Assembly: GCA_964608615.1 (NCBI GenBank)
Contig: CAZSQG010000125.1
Coordinates: forward strand, 1 to 6,980
DNA from: CALEUX01 sp964608615
GTDB taxonomy: Bacteria > Bacteroidota > Bacteroidia > Bacteroidales > Marinilabiliaceae
Length of the DNA stretch: 6,980 nucleotides
Direction: 5' to 3'
The position numbers and the translations under genes are program-made. Each line of letters opens with the position of its first letter. Positions within the stretch are counted from its first letter, which is position 1. Below the pieces are notes generated by a model, which was given only the letters and a program-made list of their open reading frames with translations, did no database searches and was not told the origin of the DNA. Positions 1 to 6,132 of this stretch are shown piece after piece.

Positions 1-1
1 G

Positions 2-1042
2 CTGCCTGTTGCCATGTGGATACACGGTGGTGGCTACCGCGAAGGTTATGGTTTTGAACCGGAAATGGATGGTGGTGAAGACTGGGCCTCGCGTGGAGTT
101 ATTTTAGTTTCTATTACTTATCGTCTCGGCCTTTTTGGCTTTTTCTCGCATCCTCTGTTATCTGCTGAAAGTCCAAACAACGTTTCGGGTAACTATGGTG
201 TAATGGATCAGGCTGCTGCCTTAAAATGGATTCATAACAACATTGAGCAATTTGGTGGTGATCCAAACAATATTACTGTTTTCGGTCAAAGTGCCGGTGC
301 CGGTAGTGTTCAAACACTTTGTGCATCACCTGTTTCGAGAGATTTGGTTGCAAAAGCAATCAGCATGAGCGGTGGTGGCTTAAGCGATATGCGCCCAGGA
401 ATGGTGTTGGATACTGCCATGGCTGCTAATAAAAGCATGATGGATCATTTCGAAATAAGCACTCTTGAGCAAATGCGCTCCTTGTCGTTCGAGGAAATGA
501 CAAAAATGGCCAGAGAATACTCGGCTGCAACCAAAAAATGGATGATGATGGCTCCGGTTATCGACAATTATTTCCTGACTGGTACCTTTAGCACTGTTGC
601 CAAGGCCAACGAAATTCCTGATGTTCCCTATATGTTTGGATATACTGCCAACGACATGCACGATATGTCCAAAGCTATTGGTGACTTTTGTGCCCTTCGT
701 GCTGAGAAAAGCAGCAAACCAGCTTATGCCTATTTATTTTCCCGCGCATTGCCAGGCGATTCAGCCGGTGCTTTTCATTCGTCGGATCTGTGGTATGTTT
801 TCCATTCATTCAAACAAAGCTGGAGACCATTCAATGCTGGAGATGAAGAGTTAAGTTTGAAAATGGTTGATTTTTGGACGAATTTTGCCAAATACGGCAA
901 TCCAAACGGAAGTGCCGAAGGTGAATGGACTCCTTATACGCCTGATTCACCTAAATTTATGGTACTCGATGTTGATGGAGAAAAAGCATCCTTTACAATG
1001 ACCGATAAACCTGAATTCAAAGGTCCGGCCAGCCTCAGATAA
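2..1042 (+). CDS. Type-B carboxylesterase (alpha/beta hydrolase), 5'-truncated by window edge
   Basis: Serine esterase of the carboxylesterase type B family, which hydrolyses carboxylic esters; the substrate is not known, though removal of acyl groups from polysaccharide would fit the neighbouring glycosidases. The frame is open from base 2 (it reads LPVA before the Met at base 14), so that Met is internal and the true start lies upstream; 346 residues are visible of a family usually near 500. Numbering from that Met: oxyanion-hole motif HGGGY at 4-8, the typical strand SITYRLG at 33-39, and nucleophile elbow GQSAGAGS at 91-98 with Ser93 (codon 290-292). By alignment with the family, the acid is probably Asp214 in GYTAND and the base His255 in GAFHSSDLWYVF. 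The C-terminal block WRPF...FWTNFAKYGNPNG is typical of bacterial members. The C-terminus carries no T9SS sorting domain. The signal peptide, if any, is outside the window. Family assignment is firm; substrate is open. Confidence 0.93.
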   Translation: MPVAMWIHGGGYREGYGFEPEMDGGEDWASRGVILVSITYRLGLFGFFSHPLLSAESPNNVSGNYGVMDQAAALKWIHNNIEQFGGDPNNITVFGQSAGAGSVQTLCASPVSRDLVAKAISMSGGGLSDMRPGMVLDTAMAANKSMMDHFEISTLEQMRSLSFEEMTKMAREYSAATKKWMMMAPVIDNYFLTGTFSTVAKANEIPDVPYMFGYTANDMHDMSKAIGDFCALRAEKSSKPAYAYLFSRALPGDSAGAFHSSDLWYVFHSFKQSWRPFNAGDEELSLKMVDFWTNFAKYGNPNGSAEGEWTPYTPDSPKFMVLDVDGEKASFTMTDKPEFKGPASLR

Positions 1043-1064
1043 CAAACTGTTTACTAAGTAATGC

Positions 1065-1099
1065 AATCTGCTCTTCATAATGGAGAGCAGATTTTTTTT
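1065..1099 (+). terminator. Intrinsic terminator of the carboxylesterase gene
   Basis: A perfect 10-bp stem (AATCTGCTCT at 1065-1074 with AGAGCAGATT at 1084-1093) encloses a 9-base loop and runs into eight T residues at 1092-1099. It starts 22 bases after the esterase stop codon. The T tract is on the plus strand only, so it mainly ends plus-strand transcription and separates this gene from the convergent one that follows. The rest of the gap up to 1249 shows no further gene, and I see no convincing terminator for the minus-strand gene there. Confidence 0.9.
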
Positions 1100-1249
1100 G
1101 CTGTACGAAGAATTAAGTGGGAAATAGGTTTTATGATTTAAACATTAATAATTCAGAGTATTGCGGAAGAATAACAAACTGATGAAGAAGCCATAGTAAT
1201 TTTATTCCTGTTCGAGCAATTAGAATGCTACCATGTATAATGATATCCC

Positions 1250-2296
1250 TTAGTTAATCATAACTTTTCTGGTCTCCACTTTTTCTTTATTTCCAACTTT
1301 TACAAAATAAATTCCATTTGCCAAGCCAACCATATTTAATTGTTTTTCAATTAAACGGCCGCCGTTAACGATTGAAATATTCTGAAGCATCCTGCCACTG
1401 CAATCAATTAATTGAATAAATACTTCATCATTGGTAAATTCATTGATATAAGTCACCAGTAAATTGTCGGTTGTGTTAATTACCTGTAATATTTTGTCTT
1501 TGGGCGATTTGGTGTTATTAATTCCTGTATTATTTTTTCCTCCCACCAGTTTAAGTTCACCAAATACCGACGAATTAAAGTAACTGACGTTTTTATCGTT
1601 TCCTGTAATATATATCGAACCAATCATACTCTGACGGATCGATCCTCCATCGTTATCATTGTAGGCTATCGACCAGCCCATAAGCTTATCGTTGGTGAGT
1701 TTCACCGGAGTATTGTTTCCTCCAATAGCATAGGTATCGTTATATATCTTAATCTCATATTCGTAATCGAAGGTATGGGTGTCCACCCGTTGCATTTTAT
1801 AACGAAGGTGATCGTCAAGACTTACCCAGCCTGAATTTCCCATAGCATAACAGCAATGACCTGTTGTATCCATGTGGTAAGCAATCGCCTTAAATGTATC
1901 GGAGTAATTGGTTTCACGGGAATTGTTTTCGTCAATGAATATTTCCACGCAATCGTAGTTGTAAATATTAGGACAAACATCTTGTGTGCCAGGATCTTGC
2001 AGTCGCAATAAGTTGTCGGTTATCCGAACCAATACATACAACCTGTCCTCTGTCCACATTACTTTGAATTTACCTGTAAAATCGGAAGCATCCAAGGTCG
2101 GTCCGATCCACACCTGATCAATGGGTGCCCATTCGGCTTTATTCCAACAGGTATCGTTACTGATTCCGTCAATAACTGGCAAGGTGGTCGTAAATCTGGC
2201 TTCGTAATGGCCTGGCGTGTTCGGGTTATTATCCCCCAAACAGATAAACGAGAGGCTAAGGAACTCAATTAAAGTGAAGATGATTATTTTAATCAT
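1250..2296 (-). CDS. Secreted CBM9-like sugar-binding protein with T9SS sorting domain
   Basis: Predicted exported carbohydrate-binding protein of 348 residues with no catalytic domain visible. Residues 1-21 are a hydrophobic signal peptide (a Lys then an Ile/Leu/Phe core, with an unusual Glu11 inside it); the Cys19 context (SFIC) is a poor lipobox. Residues about 30-250 match the CBM9-like/DOMON-type beta-sandwich (PF06452 type): PVIDGISNDTCWNKAEW at 40-56, the strand KVMWTEDRLYVLVRITDN at 78-95, DCVEIFIDENN at 115-125, and closing FGELKL at 245-250. Residues about 268-348 form a type A T9SS C-terminal sorting domain, recognisable by IQLIDCSGRML and LANGIYFVKV followed by a short basic end; this normally directs passage across the outer membrane and surface attachment. 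Six cysteines, including a vicinal pair at 148-149, suit an exported protein. Start ATG at 2294-2296 places the signal peptide at the N-terminus; no Shine-Dalgarno is seen. The gene is divergent from the DUF362 gene. The ligand is unknown. Confidence 0.85.
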   Translation of the reverse strand: MIKIIIFTLIEFLSLSFICLGDNNPNTPGHYEARFTTTLPVIDGISNDTCWNKAEWAPIDQVWIGPTLDASDFTGKFKVMWTEDRLYVLVRITDNLLRLQDPGTQDVCPNIYNYDCVEIFIDENNSRETNYSDTFKAIAYHMDTTGHCCYAMGNSGWVSLDDHLRYKMQRVDTHTFDYEYEIKIYNDTYAIGGNNTPVKLTNDKLMGWSIAYNDNDGGSIRQSMIGSIYITGNDKNVSYFNSSVFGELKLVGGKNNTGINNTKSPKDKILQVINTTDNLLVTYINEFTNDEVFIQLIDCSGRMLQNISIVNGGRLIEKQLNMVGLANGIYFVKVGNKEKVETRKVMIN

Positions 2297-2489
2297 AGGT
2301 GCGTTGTTATTTGTAATTATTTTGTCCCAAAATGGTGCTAAGTTATTAAAACATTATAAATTCGCAATTTACCTTTTTCAAATCATTAAAGCCGGACAGA
2401 ATGAGTAAAATGTTTCGCCGGTTCATGTTGTGAGTTTTGTTTAGACGAAAACCTGAATCCAAATAAACTTTATTGCCTTTTCGAGTACC

Positions 2490-2519
2490 CGGGCAAACAT
2501 GCCTTTGCCTGTGTTTTTT
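2490..2519 (+). promoter_or_regulatory. Hairpin plus T-run in the leader of the DUF362 gene
   Basis: GGCAAA (2492-2497) pairs with TTTGCC (2504-2509) around a 6-base loop, extended by a G.U pair and a C-G pair to 2490-2511; six T residues follow at 2514-2519. It ends 23 bases before the DUF362 start codon, so if transcription begins upstream it could act as a leader attenuator or mRNA-stabilising structure. No convincing TAnnTTTG promoter with a properly spaced -33 element was found in 2297-2542 on either strand, so its transcription is assumed, not shown. Confidence 0.35.
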
Positions 2520-2542
2520 CAAAAGATAAATTCTTACGAAAG

Positions 2543-4558
2543 ATGAAAAAATTTCTGACCGGACACCTCCGTTTTTGCCCTAAATCTGGTAAATTCATTG
2601 GATTTAAAAATGTAGAGGGAAAATCCAAACTATTAATCCCTATTGTTGGTTTTCTGGCGATGATATGGGTATTAATCAGGGTAATCCCCAAGCCAAGCCG
2701 ACTCAGTTACCCATGTGTTCAAACAGCCATGCCTTTTGCTGCCGGATTTATGGGATATATTTCAATAGCCGTTTTATCAACAATTGCTTTTATACAGTCG
2801 AAGAAGTCATTGCGTTATTATCCCTTGTTTTTCGTAGGGGCTTTTATCGTTTTTGCGATGAAAGGCTATCTGTTATCATCCGGGACAATTGTTCTCAAGT
2901 CGGATGCCGTTGTAGAGTCAAACCAACCTTTTGGTGAAGCAAAAGGGGTTTTTCCGGGAAGAGTTGTTTGGGTACATAATAGCAACGCAGTAAATCAGAA
3001 ATGTGTCGCAGATGCATTAAACCATGCATGGTATATGGCCGAAAATAATAATCAGGATGTTATCAATGGCATGGTGTCGGCGGCTATTGACAGCCTTACC
3101 GGGCAGAATACAGATGAAGAGGCTTGGCGCATGATATTCCAGTATCATAATGAGCAACGGGGTAAAGGAGCAGTGAATTATAAGCCTGGCGAAAAGGTAT
3201 TTATTCGCATAAATATATGCAGCAGTTGGGGTGGGAATTTCAACACCTCCGATTTGTCGAAGGTAAATAATTCCTGGTATGGTATGTCAGAGACTTCTCC
3301 GGCGATGGTGCTTGCCGTGCTGCATCAACTGGTAGATGTGCTGCACCTCGCCCAAAGTGATATTTATATTGGTGACCCGATGAAACACATCTACAAGCAC
3401 GCCTATGAGCAGTGGCATCGTAAATACCCTGATGTTCATTACCTCGATAACAGTGGATATACCAATTTGGGAAGAGAAAAAGCAATACCCAGTTCAACTG
3501 CCAAAGTCTATTATTCGGATCGAGGTACCATTTTGCGACCAAACGTATCGTACCCCGGAACTACACCTGGAACCACTCCAATACTCTACGATGAGTTATA
3601 TACGATTTTTGAGGATGCGGAGTACATCATCAACCTGCCACAATTAAAGGGGCACAAAAGGGCTGGTGTTACCATGTTTGCTAAAAACCATTTTGGATCG
3701 GTCACACGCTCCGATGCCATGCACCTGCACAATGGGCTTCCTGCACCTATGGAAATGGATAATGACACCTCTCGTTTCGGATATGGATTATATCGTATAC
3801 AGGTTGATTTAATGACGCATTCCCTTTTGCGTACAAAAAACCTCTTGTTTTTAATGGATGCTTTGTGGGCCACCGATCATGAGCAGGATAAGCCGCTGAA
3901 GTGGCGAATGGCGCCATTCAATAATCAATATACAGCATCGGTGTTTGCTTCGTTCGACAATGTTGCCATCGAATCGGTTGGTTACGACTTTCTCCGTTCG
4001 GAATTTACCCTTGCTCGTGATGCAGGAACTTACCCTCAGATGCGTGGTGCTGACGACTACCTGCATCAGGCAGCTGACAAAACGAAATGGCCCGAAGGTA
4101 TTAATTACGATCCTGATAATTCAGGCGTTTACATAAACAGTTTAGGAGTTCACGAGCATTGGAACAATGCCACCGACAAACAATACACCAGGAATCTGGG
4201 AACTGGTAATGGGATTGAACTTAAATCAGTGATGCAAGAGAGCACAGCAATTAATGAAAACGAAAGCCTGGCAAACAATGGTTTTTCTATAAGAGGGAAT
4301 TCTCCTAATCCGTTTAGTTCCACAACAACATTGTCATACTATCTGTCCGAAAACGCAAAAGTTGAAATCACTATTTACGATTTACGGGGAAAGAAACTCT
4401 TTTCAAGTATCCCGGTTACTCAATCAGCCGGAAACCAGTCCTACGAATTTAATGGCGATGGCCTGGATAATGGGGTTTACGTTTACCGGGTAAAAGCGAC
4501 AGCAATTGTTTCGGGCACTGTTTACGATAAGTCGGCTAAAATGATTTTGAAGCGGTAG
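2543..4558 (+). CDS. DUF362 protein with three N-terminal membrane segments and a T9SS sorting domain
   Basis: Protein of 671 residues; DUF362 has no settled biochemical function, so none is assigned. Residues 1-29 are basic; hydrophobic segments lie at about 30-48, 64-84 and 94-112, with a loop between the first two bearing KPSRLSYPC (50-58). With the N-terminus inside, three spans put the rest in the periplasm. Residues about 130-560 carry the DUF362 core: EKVFIRINICSSWGG (217-231, the usual K-x-N strand), IGDP at 276-279, INLPQLKGHKRAGVTMFAKN (363-382, the family's most conserved stretch) and FDNVAIESVGYDFL (471-484). No ferredoxin-type CxxCxxC cluster is present, unlike some family members. 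Residues about 582-671 are a type A T9SS C-terminal domain: NSPNPF (586-591), VEITIYDLRGKKL, LDNGVYVYRV and a basic end KMILKR. The ATG at 2543 lies 2 bases after GAAAG, a weak ribosome-binding candidate; in-frame later Mets (40, 63, 70, 106) would fall inside the membrane region. Combining spans with a T9SS signal is odd. Confidence 0.85.
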   Translation: MKKFLTGHLRFCPKSGKFIGFKNVEGKSKLLIPIVGFLAMIWVLIRVIPKPSRLSYPCVQTAMPFAAGFMGYISIAVLSTIAFIQSKKSLRYYPLFFVGAFIVFAMKGYLLSSGTIVLKSDAVVESNQPFGEAKGVFPGRVVWVHNSNAVNQKCVADALNHAWYMAENNNQDVINGMVSAAIDSLTGQNTDEEAWRMIFQYHNEQRGKGAVNYKPGEKVFIRINICSSWGGNFNTSDLSKVNNSWYGMSETSPAMVLAVLHQLVDVLHLAQSDIYIGDPMKHIYKHAYEQWHRKYPDVHYLDNSGYTNLGREKAIPSSTAKVYYSDRGTILRPNVSYPGTTPGTTPILYDELYTIFEDAEYIINLPQLKGHKRAGVTMFAKNHFGSVTRSDAMHLHNGLPAPMEMDNDTSRFGYGLYRIQVDLMTHSLLRTKNLLFLMDALWATDHEQDKPLKWRMAPFNNQYTASVFASFDNVAIESVGYDFLRSEFTLARDAGTYPQMRGADDYLHQAADKTKWPEGINYDPDNSGVYINSLGVHEHWNNATDKQYTRNLGTGNGIELKSVMQESTAINENESLANNGFSIRGNSPNPFSSTTTLSYYLSENAKVEITIYDLRGKKLFSSIPVTQSAGNQSYEFNGDGLDNGVYVYRVKATAIVSGTVYDKSAKMILKR

Positions 4559-4589
4559 GTTGCTGGAAAAATAGTTGCAATTTTAGAAT

Positions 4590-4646
4590 ATCAGGGCGGT
4601 TTGGTGCAGCTTCTGAGGCTGTTACCAACCGCCCTGATTAAATTTT
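4590..4646 (+). terminator. Strong hairpin between convergent genes, probable terminator
   Basis: The arms ATCAGGGCGGTTTGG (4590-4604) and CCAACCGCCCTGAT (4625-4638) form a 14-bp GC-rich stem with a single bulged T, and a CAGC/GCTG inner stem (4607-4610 with 4618-4621) continues it. The plus strand then reads AAATTTTAA, a short U-tract, so termination of the DUF362 transcript (stop 4556-4558) is the best reading. The convergent GH43 gene ends at 4731, and the stem could also block its read-through, though the minus side has no good T-run. Nothing else with gene character is seen in 4559-4730. Confidence 0.75.
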
Positions 4647-4730
4647 AATGTGTGCTAGCCTGATAACCAATTTTAAGAATAGATCTGGTTAGGGACAATA
4701 TGATTGAGTTTTCAATTGAATCGATAATCT

Positions 4731-5837
4731 CTAATATTTTATCGCCACCTTCCAGTATTCGGCAATTGTCTTCAGTTCCTCTTTGGAGAGGTAAGTAACC
4801 GCCCCATGTTTAGGGCTGGTAAAATTGGTTGTTTTCATCACCCCTTCGTTGAAACGTCCTATATGGGAATAATTCACGAAGTCGTTAGTTTCGCTGAAGC
4901 CCATATTGCTGGGACGTAGCCCATATACGTCGTACATTAGCACATAGGTGTTAGTGCCGAGCCTTTTAAAAACGTTGGGAGCTTCGGTATTTACTTTCTC
5001 CGGGTCGATTCGTTGGTTTTCAGGTTTGTAACCGCTATTTATTTTATCGGAAACTGAATGCAAAATTTTGGCTTCCGATACATAAAACAGATGGTATTTT
5101 TCGCCCACTTTGGTAATGTCGCCATCTATACCTCCTATTTCTGTTATGAGTTGGGGCGTGGTTTCGAGCTTTGTGAAATCGTTGTTGGCATAGGCATAAT
5201 ACATGTGGCACTCTTTGTTGTTGTACCGGATGGTAAAGTATACCATCATCTTTTTTGTTATAGGGTCATACACTGTTTCGGGCGCCCAGGAGCAATCAAT
5301 ATCGCCAAGTTGCGGAAATGCCAGATCGACACGAAAATCGGAATGCGTCCAGTGAATCAGGTCGTACGATTTCATCAGTACCAGGGCGCGGTTATTTCCC
5401 CAGCCATATTTTTCGATGGGGCGCTGCCAGTCGGTATCTCTGAAGCCGGCACGTTTACCAAAGATGTGGAGATCGGTCATTGCCAGATAAAATGCGCCAT
5501 CAGGGCCTCTGGTAATATGCGGATCACGAACGCCTTTTTGTTCGGCCAGTTCAGACCCGATAAAAACGGGTTCGCCGTTGTTTATATCGGTAAAAGTATA
5601 TCCGTCGGTACTTATGGCCATATAGGCCGATTGATCCTTATCTTTAAAATAGACCAACAGGTATCCTGAAAGGTTTTTCTCCTTGAATTTTTTCTGATTT
5701 GCAGGCTTTTCAAGTTTAGAAACGATTTTTATAGCCGGCTTTTGTGTGGTGGCTTTTTCTTGCGATAATCCGGTGTTGGTAATCGTTATGCTCAGTAAGC
5801 CTATTAGGATGAGGTGAAAGAAGCGTTTCATATTCAT
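4731..5837 (-). CDS. Exported glycoside hydrolase family 43 enzyme
   Basis: Glycosidase of 368 residues with the five-bladed beta-propeller of GH43, a family of inverting enzymes acting mostly on arabinose-, xylose- or galactose-containing polysaccharides; the exact substrate cannot be read from sequence. Residues 1-25 form a signal peptide (MNMKR, then a Leu/Ile core, likely cleavage near GLS-Q) with no lipobox cysteine, followed by a Lys-rich linker to about residue 56. The three expected acidic residues are visible: Asp105 in RDPHI (general base), Asp238 in GGIDGDI (pKa modulator) and Glu285 in NTEAPNVFK (general acid). CSWAPETVYDP (182-192) and the C-terminal SPKHGAV (341-347, His344) are also family-typical. 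Length suits a single-domain enzyme; there is no T9SS sorting domain, so it is probably periplasmic or released by another route. Start: ATG at 5835-5837; a second Met two codons later is possible, and neither has a Shine-Dalgarno. It lies downstream of the GH9 gene on the same strand but 295 bases away, behind terminators, so it probably has its own promoter. Confidence 0.92.
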   Translation of the reverse strand: MNMKRFFHLILIGLLSITITNTGLSQEKATTQKPAIKIVSKLEKPANQKKFKEKNLSGYLLVYFKDKDQSAYMAISTDGYTFTDINNGEPVFIGSELAEQKGVRDPHITRGPDGAFYLAMTDLHIFGKRAGFRDTDWQRPIEKYGWGNNRALVLMKSYDLIHWTHSDFRVDLAFPQLGDIDCSWAPETVYDPITKKMMVYFTIRYNNKECHMYYAYANNDFTKLETTPQLITEIGGIDGDITKVGEKYHLFYVSEAKILHSVSDKINSGYKPENQRIDPEKVNTEAPNVFKRLGTNTYVLMYDVYGLRPSNMGFSETNDFVNYSHIGRFNEGVMKTTNFTSPKHGAVTYLSKEELKTIAEYWKVAIKY

Positions 5838-5994
5838 TACTATTAAGATTAAGCAGGTAGTATTTTTTTATTTCGGAATCATTGTTGTCTGGTAAAATTT
5901 TGAGATTTCTCCCTTTGGTCGAAAGGACAGGGTTTCAGTGGTTTTATGCTTTGGATCAAATCAATTTTTACAGTACAAGAGTGTTTACGCATTT

Positions 5995-6029
5995 CAAATT
6001 TATGAATAAGGCCGGTTAATTCATACCAA
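5995..6029 (-). promoter_or_regulatory. Possible Bacteroidota-type promoter for the GH43 gene
   Basis: On the minus strand, 6002-5995 reads TAAATTTG, an exact match to the Bacteroidota -7 element TAnnTTTG. A TTG lies upstream at 6029-6027, but the 24-base spacing to it is slightly longer than the usual range of about 17-23. Transcription would begin near 5990 and leave a leader of roughly 150 bases before the GH43 start at 5837. Apart from this and the two terminators, the 295-base gap 5838-6132 holds nothing I recognise. Confidence 0.35.
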
Positions 6030-6053
6030 AAAACGAGGCTATTAATAAGCCTC
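6028..6053 (-). terminator. Second, distal intrinsic terminator behind the GH9 gene
   Basis: On the minus strand GAGGCT (6053-6048) and AGCCTC (6040-6035) form a perfect 6-bp stem with a 7-base AT loop, followed by G and six T residues (6033-6028). On the plus strand the same hairpin is followed by no T-run, so it is a minus-strand signal. It lies about 24 bases beyond the first GH9 terminator and would act as a backup. Its loop and one arm also match a nearby 9-base inverted repeat, which could form a competing structure. Confidence 0.65.
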
Positions 6054-6076
6054 AATAAAAGACCTTATTAATTGCA

Positions 6077-6121
6077 ATAAAACAAAACAGGTTGAATCAG
6101 TCACTGATCCAACCTTGTTTT
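6077..6121 (-). terminator. Intrinsic terminator of the GH9 gene
   Basis: A long stem (arms 6084-6100 and 6104-6121, 3-base loop) begins 12 bases after the GH9 stop. Read as minus-strand RNA, the only imperfections are one bulged A and one G.U pair; read as plus-strand RNA the G.U becomes an A/C mismatch, which supports the minus orientation. The minus strand continues GTTTTAT after a TTTT arm end, giving a U-rich tail. Confidence 0.8.
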
Positions 6122-6132
6122 AAAGGAACTGT

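Noticed and set aside
380..661. 93-codon minus-strand frame inside the carboxylesterase gene
   Set aside because: Antisense to a region with well-conserved esterase sequence; no recognisable domain.
2432..2439. GAGTTTTG as a -7 promoter element for the DUF362 gene
   Set aside because: One mismatch to TAnnTTTG and no TTTG/TTG at the required distance upstream; too weak to annotate.
2470..2691. 73-codon minus-strand frame overlapping the DUF362 start
   Set aside because: No family resemblance, and it overlaps both the leader hairpin and the conserved N-terminal coding region on the opposite strand.
4711..4720. Perfect 10-bp palindrome TTCAATTGAA just downstream of the GH43 stop
   Set aside because: AT-rich palindromes of this size are expected by chance, and its position after the gene does not suit an operator; no T-run makes it a terminator.
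5058..5669. 203-codon plus-strand open frame antisense to the GH43 gene
   Set aside because: It lies wholly inside a gene with complete GH43 motifs, its translation resembles no family and it has no start context; a shadow frame.
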